Positions 21,769 to 31,738 of a stretch of 64,000 nt of DNA are shown piece by piece. The notes beneath the pieces were generated by a model, which saw nothing but the letters and a program-made list of their open reading frames with translations, was not told the origin of the DNA and did no database searches. The translations under genes and the position numbers were made by a program. How positions within the stretch are numbered: the stretch's first letter is position 1; each line of letters begins with the position of its first letter. This DNA comes from Staphylococcus hominis subsp. hominis (lineage in GTDB: Bacteria > Bacillota > Bacilli > Staphylococcales > Staphylococcaceae): positions 965,860 through 1,029,859 of the forward strand of contig NZ_PPQE01000025.1 of NCBI RefSeq assembly GCF_002901845.1, given 5' to 3'.

Positions 21769-22905
21769 TTATTTCAACAACTCCTTTATTTGAGCATAGA
21801 TTAATTCAAGTTTATCTTTAAATTGTTCGATATCTTTTTCTGTTGTCGTTTCACCCATGGATAAGCGAACACTTCCCTCTATTCTGTTATCCTTAATACC
21901 CATTGCTAACAAAACTTCATTTAATTTTTCTCTTTTAGACGAACATGCACTTGTAGTCGATACCATAATATCCAATTTTGAGAATGCATTAACAAGCACT
22001 TCTCCTTTTACTCCTGGAAAAGCGATATTTAAAATATGCGGAGCACTATTTTCTGGAGAATTAATATACATTCCCTTATATTGACCTAAACATTCTCTAA
22101 TTACTTTATTATAGCGTGATAGACGATGATTAAGCTCATTTAAATTTTGAATTGCAATTTCCATTGCTTTCACAAGTGAAACATTCATTGCTAAATTTAC
22201 AGTGCCACTTCTAATTCCATATTCTTGGCCACCGCCAAATATTGTCGGTTCAATTTTTTCCTTATTATCGATAATTAATATGCCTTGACCTTTTAAACCA
22301 TTAAATTTATGACCACTAAAACTAATACTATTTACATCCTCTAATTGCATTGGAATTTTCCCTAAAGCCTGTACGCCATCTACGTGAAAATGTGCCTTAG
22401 GATATTGTTTTAATAATGATCCTATTTCTTTTATCGGTTGTATTTGTCCCATAACATTATTGACATACATACATGTAACTAAGCCCACATTATCCGTCAT
22501 TAATTGTTCTAAATGATTAATATCTATTTGACCATTTGGAGTCACATTCACATATTTCAATATAAATCCTTGTGTTTCTAAATAACGCATCACTTCTAAT
22601 ACTGATGGATGTTCTAAGACTGAGGTAATGATTACATTCGCAAACTGTTTTTTTCTTAATGCAATACCTTTGAGTGCAATATTATTAGACTCAGTAGCAC
22701 CACTTGTGAAAATGATATCAGCATTTTTATTGAGGTTTAACATCTCTTTTACACGCGACTTAGCCTGTAATAATATTTTTTCTGATTGTAAACCCATTTG
22801 ATGAGGACTATTAACATTATAATAAGCTTTCTCACTTACTTTTAGAAATGAATCTAAAACCGCTTGGTTCGGTTTTGTTGTGGCAGCATTGTCTAAATAA
22901 ATCAT
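21769..22905 (-). CDS. Cysteine desulfurase (NifS/IscS-like, ThiI partner)
   Basis: A PLP enzyme that takes sulfur from cysteine and hands it to ThiI. 378 residues, fold-type I class V aminotransferase family. MIYLDNAATTKP is the family N-terminus, the PLP lysine is in SFSGHKFNGLKGQG, and the catalytic persulfide cysteine is C321 in STTSACSSKR. It corresponds by position to B. subtilis NifZ, next to thiI. A TATAAT-like minus-strand -10 lies at 22986-22991, about 80 bases upstream. The ezrA terminator separates it from ezrA. Confidence 0.95.
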   Translation of the reverse strand: MIYLDNAATTKPNQAVLDSFLKVSEKAYYNVNSPHQMGLQSEKILLQAKSRVKEMLNLNKNADIIFTSGATESNNIALKGIALRKKQFANVIITSVLEHPSVLEVMRYLETQGFILKYVNVTPNGQIDINHLEQLMTDNVGLVTCMYVNNVMGQIQPIKEIGSLLKQYPKAHFHVDGVQALGKIPMQLEDVNSISFSGHKFNGLKGQGILIIDNKEKIEPTIFGGGQEYGIRSGTVNLAMNVSLVKAMEIAIQNLNELNHRLSRYNKVIRECLGQYKGMYINSPENSAPHILNIAFPGVKGEVLVNAFSKLDIMVSTTSACSSKREKLNEVLLAMGIKDNRIEGSVRLSMGETTTEKDIEQFKDKLELIYAQIKELLK

Positions 22906-23004
22906 ATATATAGAACACTCACTTTCATCAATAACATATCTAAAACATATTTTAACTTTCTCGACTTAAAAATAGACACTCAAGCATTATACTATTTTTT
23001 TTTT

Positions 23005-23054
23005 AAAATAAAAGAGAATAACCTAGAAATATGTGGATGTCTAGGTCATTCTCT
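23005..23054 (-). terminator. ezrA terminator
   Basis: AGAGAAT-a-ACCTAGA pairs with TCTAGGT-c-ATTCTCT (23013-23054) and runs on the minus strand into a T-rich tract. It starts 16 bases past the ezrA stop. Confidence 0.85.
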
Positions 23055-23069
23055 AACTATAAAAATGTA

Positions 23070-24764
23070 TTATCCTTTAATTACTTCATTTTCAATATGT
23101 TTTGTTATACCAGGTTCTACACTTTCAAGTGCTTGCTCTGATACTTCAATTGAGCGTTTATAACGGTTATTTTTAAATAAACGTTCTGCTTCGTTTAAGC
23201 TTTTATCTACAGTATGATGATCTTTACGATATCTATTTCCATATTGAATTAATCGTTCTGCATAGACTGCATTGACTAATATATCATTCGCTTCATCTTC
23301 AAACGTATTCATTTGAATTACGATTTTTGAAACTTTATCTTTAAGTTGTTTAACATGAAGCGGACGTTCGTTAAATTGTTCGCTGACCGCTCTTACTTCA
23401 TGGTCGATTTCATTTTTCATAATAACAAATCGCTCTGGAACACTTGTTAAGTTTGAAGCAAGAAGTCGACGATAAATCTCTTCTTTTTTCGATTGAATTT
23501 TTAATAGATTATCTTCAGCCTCAGCTTCATCTTCTCTAAGTTGAATCAGATGATTTTGTAATTTTTCTTGTTCTTCATTAATCACTTTTACATGTTCATC
23601 TAAGTATTCTAAATTATCTTTTACTTCACTATATCTCACAGCAGATTTAGACATTTCTTTTAGAATATCATCATATACTACAACTAGATTTTGAATTTCA
23701 TTTTCATGTTGTCTAATACTATGAACATCACTTTCATTAATGAAATAGTTTTCTCGAATATAGTCGATTTCTGTTCTAAGCGTATAATTCATTTCTCTCG
23801 CTTTGAATAATTCATTTGTAATATCTTCTTTTGTTTCTTCAACTTCATTTTTAGCTTTTACTTCATGCTCAATTAAATCATACATTTCATCAAGCTTATC
23901 ATTAATTTGTTGCAATTTATCATTAGCTTCCTGTAATTCAAGACGACTAATCATAGGTTCTACAAAATTTAATTCAGTTTTTAAGCTTTGTAATGTACCA
24001 TCAATTTTTACATGATCCAAGTCATAACCATTTACTTTTAAATCTCTACAACCATATTTTAAATCTTGGAATTGTCCGGGTAACTCTTTTTGAGTTTCTC
24101 TAATTAAATCTGGAATTTCATCCATGTATTCTTTTGTTTCATTAATAGATTCATTTAATCCATTAATATGATTATGAGCTTGTACATAGTTACCTTCTTC
24201 TTTCAGCATGTCATACTGATCAAGTTCTGGTTCAAAAGCCTCAATACGTTTTTCAAGAGGAGCTGCCGCTTCTCCAAATTGATGTCTATTTGCTAAAACA
24301 TCTCTTTTCATTTCACGATAATCTGTTTTACATTTTTCATAGATTGCTTCGTTATCTTTATGTAGAGAAAGAATTTCATTTACTTCATCTACTTGTGACT
24401 GATAACCAGCTTCATATCTATCCATTAATTCATGAGCATCATCAATTTCAGTTTGAGCTCCTGCAAATTGGAATTTATCAAGTTGAAGCTCAGCGTCATG
24501 AATTTTTTCTTCTACTGGTGCTAAATAGTTATTAGTGTGATCTAATGTGTTTTGTTTTAACGCGTCATATTTTGTTCTCGTTTCACCTTTAAGATTTAAA
24601 GCTGATAACTTTTCTAAATTATCTTCAAAAGGTAACTGTTGAACTTTTAATTTACGTTCTTCTGCTTGCTCAACTATTTTACGTTTGTTAGAACGTAAAT
24701 AAAACATAATACCGACAGCAATCAATATAATAATAATAATTGCTAATATAATGTATAAAACCAT
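23070..24764 (-). CDS. ezrA: Septation ring formation regulator EzrA
   Basis: A membrane-anchored protein that controls FtsZ ring assembly and divisome organisation. 564 residues, the usual length. One transmembrane helix at residues 2-22 puts the N-terminus outside; the rest is a long cytosolic run of heptad-rich, highly charged helices (spectrin-like repeats), with almost no glycine or cysteine. GGAGGAG lies before the ATG. Monocistronic: a terminator follows, and the msrC-type gene is divergent. Confidence 0.97.
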   Translation of the reverse strand: MVLYIILAIIIIILIAVGIMFYLRSNKRKIVEQAEERKLKVQQLPFEDNLEKLSALNLKGETRTKYDALKQNTLDHTNNYLAPVEEKIHDAELQLDKFQFAGAQTEIDDAHELMDRYEAGYQSQVDEVNEILSLHKDNEAIYEKCKTDYREMKRDVLANRHQFGEAAAPLEKRIEAFEPELDQYDMLKEEGNYVQAHNHINGLNESINETKEYMDEIPDLIRETQKELPGQFQDLKYGCRDLKVNGYDLDHVKIDGTLQSLKTELNFVEPMISRLELQEANDKLQQINDKLDEMYDLIEHEVKAKNEVEETKEDITNELFKAREMNYTLRTEIDYIRENYFINESDVHSIRQHENEIQNLVVVYDDILKEMSKSAVRYSEVKDNLEYLDEHVKVINEEQEKLQNHLIQLREDEAEAEDNLLKIQSKKEEIYRRLLASNLTSVPERFVIMKNEIDHEVRAVSEQFNERPLHVKQLKDKVSKIVIQMNTFEDEANDILVNAVYAERLIQYGNRYRKDHHTVDKSLNEAERLFKNNRYKRSIEVSEQALESVEPGITKHIENEVIKG

Positions 24765-24894
24765 CTCATTCTCCTCCTATATTATCATTATTATAACGTA
24801 TCTTATCTCGTCATTAAAATAAAATTCAAAGAATTGATTGAAAAATTTTTTACATTTATACTAATAATCAAAATATTGATAGAGAGGTTTTTAT

Positions 24895-25362
24895 ATGCCG
24901 ACAATTAAAGAAACAAATTACAACTTATTAGGTAAACAACTTGCAAGTCTTATTGAAGATGAAACAAATCTAATCGCAATTTTAAGTAATACTTCAGCTT
25001 TACTCAATGACAATTTAGATCAAATCAATTGGTTAGGATTTTATTTAATTGAAAATAATGAACTTATTTTAGGTCCTTTCCAAGGCCATCCTGCTTGTAT
25101 ACATATCTCTATAGGAAAAGGTGTATGTGGAACTGCTGTTGCAAATAACCAAACACAACTTGTAGATGATGTAAATACATTTCCTGGTCACATCGCTTGC
25201 GATGCTAATAGTAAATCTGAAATTGTCGTTCCAATTCATGTTAATAATGAAATCATCGGCGTGTTAGATATAGATGCACCTATTACGCAACGATTTAGTA
25301 AAGACGATCAACAAGGACTTGAAGAAATCGTTTCTATCTTAGAACACCAATTATCAAAATAA
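24895..25362 (+). CDS. msrC: Free methionine-R-sulfoxide reductase, GAF-domain type
   Basis: 155 residues, a single GAF domain (YtsP/fRMsr family) that reduces free methionine-(R)-sulfoxide. All three active-site cysteines are present: C68 (HPACIHIS), C78 (GVCGTAV) and C102 (HIACDANS). Their spacing of 10 and 24 equals that of E. coli fRMsr C84/C94/C118 as I recall it. AGAGG precedes the ATG. It is divergent from ezrA and stands upstream of rpsD, which has its own promoter. Confidence 0.93.
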   Translation: MPTIKETNYNLLGKQLASLIEDETNLIAILSNTSALLNDNLDQINWLGFYLIENNELILGPFQGHPACIHISIGKGVCGTAVANNQTQLVDDVNTFPGHIACDANSKSEIVVPIHVNNEIIGVLDIDAPITQRFSKDDQQGLEEIVSILEHQLSK

Positions 25363-25379
25363 TAAATTTAAATGATTCC

Positions 25380-25407
25380 TTGACACTTTAAAAAATAATG
25401 GTACAAT
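25380..25407 (+). promoter_or_regulatory. rpsD promoter
   Basis: TTGACA (25380-25385), a 16-base spacer and TACAAT (25402-25407); a near-consensus housekeeping promoter immediately after the preceding gene, predicting a leader of about 180 bases. Confidence 0.8.
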
Positions 25408-25413
25408 GAATTT

Positions 25414-25590
25414 TGTGTGAATTAACGAAAATAGCAGTTGTATATTATTAAGCTCTATGTTGTTCCCGATGTGGACGTGTCGCGTAACTGTAGCTATAAG
25501 GTGAAGACACATAAAACAATATATCTTAATGAGCATATAACACTCTTTTTTGTTTATTCATTCCAACAAAAAAGAAAAAGGAGGAGTCTT
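25414..25590 (+). promoter_or_regulatory. Structured leader of rpsD, probable S4 autoregulation site
   Basis: An unusually long untranslated region with local GC-rich segments (GTTGTTCCCGATGTGGACG; GTGTCGCG...GAAGACAC) lies between the promoter and the ribosome site. In B. subtilis and relatives ribosomal protein S4 binds such a leader and represses its own synthesis. The family is known; membership here is inferred from position and length. An in-frame extension of rpsD from 25438 covers part of it and is not conserved protein. Confidence 0.6.
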
Positions 25591-25593
25591 ATT

Positions 25594-26196
25594 ATGGCTC
25601 GATTCAGAGGTTCTAACTGGAAAAAATCTCGTCGTTTAGGTATCTCATTAAGTGGTACTGGTAAAGAATTAGAAAAACGTCCTTACGCACCAGGACAACA
25701 TGGTCCAAACCAACGTAAAAAATTATCAGAATATGGTTTACAATTACGTGAAAAACAAAAATTACGTTATTTATATGGAATAACTGAAAGACAATTCCGT
25801 AACACATTTGATATTGCTGGTAAACAACACGGTGTACACGGTGAAAACTTCATGATTTTATTAGCTAGCCGTTTAGATGCAGTAGTTTACTCATTAGGTT
25901 TAGCACGTACACGTCGTCAAGCTCGTCAATTAGTTGGTCATGGTCATATTGAAGTTGATGGTAAACGTGTTGACATCCCATCATACGCTTTAAAACCTGG
26001 TCAAGTTATCTCAGTTCGTGAAAAATCACAAAACTTAGATATCATTAAAGAATCTGTTGAAATTAACAATTTCGTACCAGAATATTTAGATTTCGATGCT
26101 GACAGCTTAAAAGGTACTTTCGTTCGCTTACCAGAACGTAGTGAATTACCAGCTGAAATTAATGAACAATTAATCGTTGAGTACTACTCAAGATAA
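25594..26196 (+). CDS. rpsD: 30S ribosomal protein S4
   Basis: An early-assembly 16S rRNA-binding protein that nucleates the small subunit body. The correct start is ATG 25594 ([19 protein letters not shown]), giving the usual 200 residues, after a strong AAAGGAGGAG. The S4 RNA-binding domain is at about 92-155 ([20 protein letters not shown]). There is no zinc-binding CxxC cluster in the N-terminal region, so this is a zinc-independent form. Codon use is strongly biased, as expected for a highly expressed gene. The terminator follows at 26212. Confidence 0.99.
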   Translation: MARFRGSNWKKSRRLGISLSGTGKELEKRPYAPGQHGPNQRKKLSEYGLQLREKQKLRYLYGITERQFRNTFDIAGKQHGVHGENFMILLASRLDAVVYSLGLARTRRQARQLVGHGHIEVDGKRVDIPSYALKPGQVISVREKSQNLDIIKESVEINNFVPEYLDFDADSLKGTFVRLPERSELPAEINEQLIVEYYSR

Positions 26197-26211
26197 GTTG
26201 ATTAATATTTT

Positions 26212-26246
26212 ACCACCCTTTCCATTTTGGTCAGGGTGGTTTTTTA
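26212..26246 (+). terminator. rpsD terminator
   Basis: ACCACCCT pairs with AGGGTGGT and is followed by TTTTTTATTT, 15 bases past the stop. Confidence 0.92.
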
Positions 26247-26247
26247 T

Positions 26248-26994
26248 TTATAGTTTAAATATATCATCTGGTATATCTGAAATAATCCCATCTACTCCTA
26301 AATGAATCAATTTCTTCACATCTTTCACGTTATTTACTGTATAAGGTATTACTTTAAGATGATGTTCATGAGCACGCTTGATAAATTTTTTATTTATTAA
26401 TTTATAATTAGGATTTATAAATTGTGCAAAAGAAGCTATATTTTCATAATCAGGTTGTTTGTACCAGTATTGCTTTTTACTTATTAAAACACCTAGTGCA
26501 TATTTCTTTGTGTATTCAGACATTTTTTTAACACTTTCCACATCAAATGACTGAATAACGACTCTATGAGAGGGAATTTGAAATTTATCTAGTTCCTCAA
26601 GTAACGCTTTTTCAATGCCAGGATACTGTTCTGGTTTTTTTATTTCAATAAGTAATGTTTTAGAATACTTTTTAAATAAAGAAAGTACTTCGCTAAAAGT
26701 AGAAATACAGGTATTTTTAAAAGATTCACCATGTTTGATTCCAAAATCAAATTGTTTTAATTCTTCTAAAGTAAAATCTTTTACTTTACCCTTTTGATTC
26801 GATGTGCGATCAATGGAGTCGTCATGAATGACTACTAATTGTTTATCTTTTGTAAAATGTACATCAATTTCTAACATATCAATATGTTGCATAAGGGCTG
26901 CTTTAAAACCTTCCAACGTATTTTCAGGATATTTCTGCGATAATCCACGGTGTGCAACGATTTGAAATGATGTATTAGGCTTTTGTATTTTCAT
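26248..26994 (-). CDS. Glycerophosphodiester phosphodiesterase, cytosolic type
   Basis: 248 residues, a GDPD TIM barrel with no signal peptide. Catalytic and metal residues are visible in AHRGLSQKYPENT (H15), LEIDVHFTKD (E42, D44) and VIHDDSIDRT (H57). It would split glycerophosphodiesters from phospholipid turnover to glycerol 3-phosphate and an alcohol. The lack of a signal peptide distinguishes it from secreted GlpQ. It converges on rpsD and may share that terminator region; divergent from osmC. Confidence 0.93.
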   Translation of the reverse strand: MKIQKPNTSFQIVAHRGLSQKYPENTLEGFKAALMQHIDMLEIDVHFTKDKQLVVIHDDSIDRTSNQKGKVKDFTLEELKQFDFGIKHGESFKNTCISTFSEVLSLFKKYSKTLLIEIKKPEQYPGIEKALLEELDKFQIPSHRVVIQSFDVESVKKMSEYTKKYALGVLISKKQYWYKQPDYENIASFAQFINPNYKLINKKFIKRAHEHHLKVIPYTVNNVKDVKKLIHLGVDGIISDIPDDIFKL

Positions 26995-27072
26995 TTTTAA
27001 ACACCATCCTTTAAATTAGTTATATGTTCAACTACACTTAAATTACCATAATGATATAGGAGGTCAATAATA

Positions 27073-27522
27073 ATGGTTAAACACGATTTTGTAGTTCATA
27101 CGTCATGGCGTGGGGGTCGTGAAGAAATCGGTAAAGTTAAAGGCGATGTAATTTCTGAGCAAATTTCTATTCCCTCTTCACTTGGGGGTAATGGAACTGG
27201 GACAAATCCCGATGAAATGTTAGTTGCAGCAGCCTCCTCATGTTATATTATCTCTTTAGCTGCTACACTTGAACGAGCTAAATTTACTCATATTCATTTA
27301 GAAATTAAGTCAATTGGGAGTGCAGTTTTTGAAAATGGAAAATTTAAAATGGAAAAAATCACTCATTATCCAACAATATCTCTTACAGAAGAAGAAAAAA
27401 CGCGTCTTAATAAACGACTTCCTAAACTATTAGATATTGCTGATCATCATTGTATGATATCTAACTCAATTCGAAACAACGTTAAAATAGAAATTCAAGC
27501 AACCATTCAAGATGAGAACTAA
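27073..27522 (+). CDS. OsmC/Ohr family peroxiredoxin-like protein
   Basis: 149 residues. Both redox cysteines of the OsmC/Ohr fold are present: C57 in AAASSCYIISLA and C127 in ADHHCMISNS. These proteins reduce organic hydroperoxides; whether this one belongs to Ohr or to the YhfA-like branch is not decided by eye. AGGAGG precedes the ATG. A terminator follows at once, so it is transcribed alone. Confidence 0.92.
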   Translation: MVKHDFVVHTSWRGGREEIGKVKGDVISEQISIPSSLGGNGTGTNPDEMLVAAASSCYIISLAATLERAKFTHIHLEIKSIGSAVFENGKFKMEKITHYPTISLTEEEKTRLNKRLPKLLDIADHHCMISNSIRNNVKIEIQATIQDEN

Positions 27523-27552
27523 AAGCAGGCAATTAAACTGCCGCTTTTTATT
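27521..27552 (+). terminator. Terminator after osmC-like gene
   Basis: AAAAGC-(A)-GGCA pairs with TGCC-GCTTTT with a one-base bulge, then TTTATTTT. It begins inside the stop codon. Confidence 0.75.
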
Positions 27553-27619
27553 TTAGACTTTTAAAATTTCAGAATATTTGGTAAAATTAAAAAATCTTAT
27601 ATCAGGAGGAAGATTTACG

Positions 27620-28783
27620 ATGTATTATTACGAACCTTTATTATTAACACCTGGACCAACCCCTGTACCTGATGAAATCACACATGCACTTAATTTATCA
27701 ATGATAGGTCATCGTTCTTCAGATTTTGAAGCTGTCTCAGAAGAAGCATTTAATCATTTAAAACCTATGTTTGGAACTAAAAACAAAGTAATGATCCTTA
27801 CTTCAAGCGGTACTAGTGTTTTAGAAGCTAGTATGTTAAATATAGTCAATCCTGAGGACCATTTTGTAGTCATTGTATCAGGTGCATTTGGTAATCGTTT
27901 TAAACAAATCGCGGAAACATATTATAAGAATGTACATGTTTATGATGTTGAATGGGGAAAAGCTGTCGACATTGAAGCATTTGAAACATATTTACATTCA
28001 CTTAATTATGATATTACTGCTGTATTCACTCAATTTTGCGAAACTTCTACTGCTGTACTTCACCCTATACACGAATTAGGAAAAGTAATTAAAGCATTCA
28101 ATCAAGACATTTACTTCGTTGTCGATGGCGTAAGTTGTATTGGTGCCGTTGATGTCGATTTAGAAAGAGACAATATTGATGTACTCGTGTCAGGTAGCCA
28201 GAAAGCTTTAATGTTACCGCCTGGTCTATCTTTTGTTGCTTATAATCATCGTGCACAAGAGCGATTTAAAGCAGTTAAAACACCACGTTTTTATTTAAAT
28301 TTAAATAAGTACTTTGATTCTATTGAACAAAATTCTACTCCATTCACACCAAATGTTGGATTATTTAGAGCGGTTAACGCTTATGCTGCATTTATTAAAA
28401 AAGAAGGATTTAACAATACCATTCACAGACATTATTTGATTAGAGATGGTTTAAGAGAAAGTTTAAAAGCATTAGATTTAAAATTATTAGTTACTAAAGA
28501 CTCATATGCCTCTCCTACTGTTACTTCTTTTATCCCTCACGATAAAGACGAATTAACATATATTAAATCAACACTAAAATCAAGATTTAATATTACTATT
28601 GCTGGTGGTCAAGGCAAATTAAAAGGAACCATTTTGAGAATTGGTCACATGGGAAAAGTGTCACCTTTTGATATTTTATCTGTTGTTTCAGCTTTAGAGA
28701 TAATTCTTACAGATTATCGTAAAGTCAATTATATTGGTAAAGCTACGTTAAAATTTACGGAGGTAATTCAACATGACGCATAA
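27620..28783 (+). CDS. Class V aminotransferase (serine/alanine-glyoxylate type)
   Basis: 387 residues from ATG 27620 (MYYYEPLLLTPGPTPVPDEI), nine bases after AGGAGGA; the open frame extends 14 codons further upstream without conservation. The PLP lysine is K195 in SGSQKALMLPPG, preceded by FVVDGVSCIGAVDVD. Homologues are called serine-pyruvate or alanine-glyoxylate aminotransferase, or (wrongly) soluble hydrogenase subunit. The gene overlaps serA by 11 bases, which argues for a role in serine metabolism, perhaps replacing SerC; this is inference. Confidence 0.9.
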   Translation: MYYYEPLLLTPGPTPVPDEITHALNLSMIGHRSSDFEAVSEEAFNHLKPMFGTKNKVMILTSSGTSVLEASMLNIVNPEDHFVVIVSGAFGNRFKQIAETYYKNVHVYDVEWGKAVDIEAFETYLHSLNYDITAVFTQFCETSTAVLHPIHELGKVIKAFNQDIYFVVDGVSCIGAVDVDLERDNIDVLVSGSQKALMLPPGLSFVAYNHRAQERFKAVKTPRFYLNLNKYFDSIEQNSTPFTPNVGLFRAVNAYAAFIKKEGFNNTIHRHYLIRDGLRESLKALDLKLLVTKDSYASPTVTSFIPHDKDELTYIKSTLKSRFNITIAGGQGKLKGTILRIGHMGKVSPFDILSVVSALEIILTDYRKVNYIGKATLKFTEVIQHDA

Positions 28784-30368
28784 TATTTTAGTTTCAGATC
28801 CAATTTCAGAAGAAGGTTTACAAAGTTTAATCCATCATCCTGATTTTAAGGTTGATTTTAAGTCTGGTTTAACTGAAGAAGAACTTGTCGATATTATTCC
28901 TAACTATCAAGGGTTAATCGTACGTAGTCAAACTCAAGTCACAGAATCTATTATTAACCATGCTTCAAACTTAAAAGTTATCGCTAGAGCCGGTGTAGGT
29001 GTGGATAATATTGATATAAAATCAGCAACTCTAAACGGTATACTCGTTGTAAATGCTCCCGATGGAAATACGATTTCTGCTACTGAGCACTCAGTTGCTA
29101 TGATTCTAGCAATGGCACGAAATATTCCGCAAGCTTACACATCACTAAAGAATAAAGAATGGAATCGTAAAGCATTTAAAGGAGTTGAATTATATCAAAA
29201 AGTATTAGGCGTCATTGGAGCAGGACGTATTGGTTTAGGTGTAGCAGAAAGATTAAAAAGTTTTGGTATGACTGTTTTAGCTTATGATCCTTTTTTGACT
29301 AAAGAAAAAGCCGAGCAACTTGGAATTGAACTAGCAACGATTGATGAAATTGCTCAACGTTCAGATTTTGTTACCGTTCACACACCGTTAACACCTAAAA
29401 CAAAAGGAATTATCGATGCTCATTTTTTTAATCAAGCCAAACCAACGTTACAAATTATTAATGTAGCTAGAGGCGGAATTATTAATGAAAACGACTTGCT
29501 TAATGCTTTAAATCAACATCAAATTGCTAGAGCAGCATTAGACGTATTTGAAAATGAACCTCCCCTAGATTCACCGCTTCTCGATCATAAAAATATTATT
29601 GTAACTCCTCATTTAGGTGCATCTACGATTGAAGCACAAGAAAAAGTAGCTGTATCCGTTGCTGAAGAAATCATTGATATTTTAGAAAATGGTAATGTTA
29701 CAAATGCAGTCAATGCACCTAAGTTAAACTTAAACCATATTGATGAGAAGACACAACAATGGCTTCGTATTAGCCAGCTTTCAGGTGAATTGGCAATTCA
29801 ATTATTAGATGATGCACCTAGAGAGATTAAAGTGACTTTTAACGGAGAAAATGCTAAAAAAGAATCTGATTTAATTACTCGATCAATCGTCACGTCAATT
29901 TTAAAACAAAATTTAGGTGAACGCGTGAACTTAATTAATGCTATTGCATTATTAAACGAACAAGGTATCACTCATCATATTGAAAATCGTGCTTCACAAG
30001 GAACATTCAGCAATTATATTCAAATTAATTTGATAAGTGAACATGAAGAAGTAAAAATTGGTGCAACTGTAATAGATGGATTTGGTGCACGTATTGTAAG
30101 AATTAATGATTATTCAGTAGATTTTAAACCCAATACTTATCAATTTATTTCTTATCATAAAGACTTACCAGGAATGGTAGGTTTAACAGGTCAACTACTC
30201 GGTAAACATGATATCAATATTGCTTCAATGTCTTTAGGAAGAAGTTCTGAAAGTGGACAAGCAATGATGATTCTGTCAATAGATCAACCTATTACTCAAC
30301 AAGTTATTAAAGAATTATATGAGATTGGTGATTTTGATAACATCTACGGTACAACTTTATCAATATAA
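28773..30368 (+). CDS. serA: D-3-phosphoglycerate dehydrogenase
   Basis: First enzyme of serine synthesis: oxidises 3-phosphoglycerate to phosphohydroxypyruvate with NAD. 531 residues, the long form. The substrate-binding and Rossmann domains contain VIGAGRIGLGVAERL (about 147-161), the catalytic arginine in INVARGGIINE and histidine in VTPHLGAST. An intervening ASB domain (about 320-450) and a C-terminal ACT domain (about 455-531; GMVGLTGQLLGKHDINIASM) suggest feedback control by serine. ACGGAGG lies in the tail of the overlapping aminotransferase gene. Confidence 0.96.
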   Translation: MTHNILVSDPISEEGLQSLIHHPDFKVDFKSGLTEEELVDIIPNYQGLIVRSQTQVTESIINHASNLKVIARAGVGVDNIDIKSATLNGILVVNAPDGNTISATEHSVAMILAMARNIPQAYTSLKNKEWNRKAFKGVELYQKVLGVIGAGRIGLGVAERLKSFGMTVLAYDPFLTKEKAEQLGIELATIDEIAQRSDFVTVHTPLTPKTKGIIDAHFFNQAKPTLQIINVARGGIINENDLLNALNQHQIARAALDVFENEPPLDSPLLDHKNIIVTPHLGASTIEAQEKVAVSVAEEIIDILENGNVTNAVNAPKLNLNHIDEKTQQWLRISQLSGELAIQLLDDAPREIKVTFNGENAKKESDLITRSIVTSILKQNLGERVNLINAIALLNEQGITHHIENRASQGTFSNYIQINLISEHEEVKIGATVIDGFGARIVRINDYSVDFKPNTYQFISYHKDLPGMVGLTGQLLGKHDINIASMSLGRSSESGQAMMILSIDQPITQQVIKELYEIGDFDNIYGTTLSI

Positions 30369-30373
30369 TAAAT

Positions 30374-30414
30374 AAGAAAGGAACGACGATAATATTCGGC
30401 GTTCCTTTCTTTTT
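30374..30414. terminator. serA terminator
   Basis: AAGAAAGGAACG pairs with CGTTCCTTTCTT, followed by TTTT, just after the serA stop and before the convergent HAD gene. Confidence 0.9.
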
Positions 30415-30415
30415 A

Positions 30416-31543
30416 TTATTTATTAAGTAGAATATGTCTAATGTCACAAATATGATTAACAATATAGTCAGCACCGTGTTGCTCTAGGTCTTCTTTTGCT
30501 TCTTTCCCACTTAAACCAGTTAAAGTACCTATAAATGTTGCCCCAATCTTTTTAGCACATAATAAATCCGCTAATGAATCACCAACAATAAATACATCAT
30601 TCTCATTAACAATATGTTTTTGATTTTGAATATAGTGCAAATAATCTCCCTCATTGTTTCCATAAAGAGTTGCAATATAACTAAATGGATTAGGTTTACC
30701 TAGTGTCCCTTCTTTTGGAAATACTGACTCAGCTTTCAATACTTCACTCGCTGTGACAATATGATTTTCATTAAAAAAAGATTTAAGACCAAAGGACTCA
30801 AATGGAACAATTGTTTCTGTTCTTGGTCTACCAGTTGCAATGGCAATGTTAAAACCTGCTTGTTTTATATCATTTAATAATGTTTTAATTTCTTCCACAG
30901 GACGTAAGATCTTTTCTTCATAAATAAAACCAGACTTAGGAATAGACAAAGGAGTAAGCTTTTCTACTTTTTCATATAAAGTTGTTCCTAAATACCATTC
31001 TTGATATACTGCTCTAGCTAAATTCCAAAGTGGACTTTTTAAATTAAATAATTTAGCATTTTCAATATTTAATTGATCTTTTGCGTAATCTTCTAATTCA
31101 AGATAAATATTCTCTTTACCACTTTGACTATTTTGAATAAATTTTAACGGTACTGCATAATTAACTTTAAATTGATAATTATAAGATTGTAATTCACGTA
31201 GAGTCTCAACTGAAAACGTTTCAACATGAGTCACTTGTCTAATTGTTTCTGAATCCAACTGTTTCAAGAGATGGATGAAATGAATACTAAATACAACAAA
31301 TAACATATCCCAGTTAGAATTAAGGCCTAAAGATTTTAATTGATTTAAAATTTGATCGTTTAAAAATACTTGTGTTCTTATATCTTCAATTAATTCATCA
31401 TTCATATGATTAAAATTTTGAGCGCTATCTAAACCTAAAAAATCATCACTCTTTAATAGTTCTTCAACTGTTAAGGCAGATACATCAAAGCAACGTTCTT
31501 CACTTAAAAACACACCATCTACATCAAATAAAATTGATTTCAT
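30416..31543 (-). CDS. HAD-superfamily hydrolase with large insertion
   Basis: 375 residues. HAD motif I is ILFDVDGVFLSEE at the N-terminus, motif II IAIATGRPRTET (about 240), a conserved lysine in LGKPNPFSY (about 285), and motif IV FIVGDSLADLLCAKKIG (about 320). About 200 residues of helical cap separate motifs I and II, making it much larger than Gph-type phosphatases. The substrate is unknown. I start at the second ATG (31543) because GGAGAG directly abuts the first. It converges on serA. Confidence 0.85.
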   Translation of the reverse strand: MKSILFDVDGVFLSEERCFDVSALTVEELLKSDDFLGLDSAQNFNHMNDELIEDIRTQVFLNDQILNQLKSLGLNSNWDMLFVVFSIHFIHLLKQLDSETIRQVTHVETFSVETLRELQSYNYQFKVNYAVPLKFIQNSQSGKENIYLELEDYAKDQLNIENAKLFNLKSPLWNLARAVYQEWYLGTTLYEKVEKLTPLSIPKSGFIYEEKILRPVEEIKTLLNDIKQAGFNIAIATGRPRTETIVPFESFGLKSFFNENHIVTASEVLKAESVFPKEGTLGKPNPFSYIATLYGNNEGDYLHYIQNQKHIVNENDVFIVGDSLADLLCAKKIGATFIGTLTGLSGKEAKEDLEQHGADYIVNHICDIRHILLNK

Positions 31544-31614
31544 CGACATCTCTCCATTTTTTGACTATTTTGATACTTATAATCATAACGAACATTTATA
31601 TAAAGTCAATGTAA

Positions 31615-31655
31615 TAAAAATAAGAGCCAATGCTTAAAATCTAGCATTAGCTCTT
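31615..31655 (-). terminator. Terminator after the PTS permease gene
   Basis: AAGAGC-c-AATGCT pairs with AGCATT-a-GCTCTT (31622-31655); on the minus strand it is followed by ATTTTTATT. It is about 85 bases past the stop codon. Confidence 0.75.
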
Positions 31656-31738
31656 TTATATAAATAATATTTATCAATAGGACTATAGTGTAACAAATGA
31701 TTTGGACATATAATGTCGCTTTTATTGTTTCTGTTGAA

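Noticed and set aside
25438..25593. N-terminal extension of rpsD
   Set aside because: The in-frame extension lies in the untranslated leader; the strong GGAGGAG and the conserved MARFRG start are at 25594.
27620..28783. Soluble hydrogenase subunit, as some homologues are named
   Set aside because: Sequence is a PLP aminotransferase with lysine K195; no metal-binding hydrogenase motifs.
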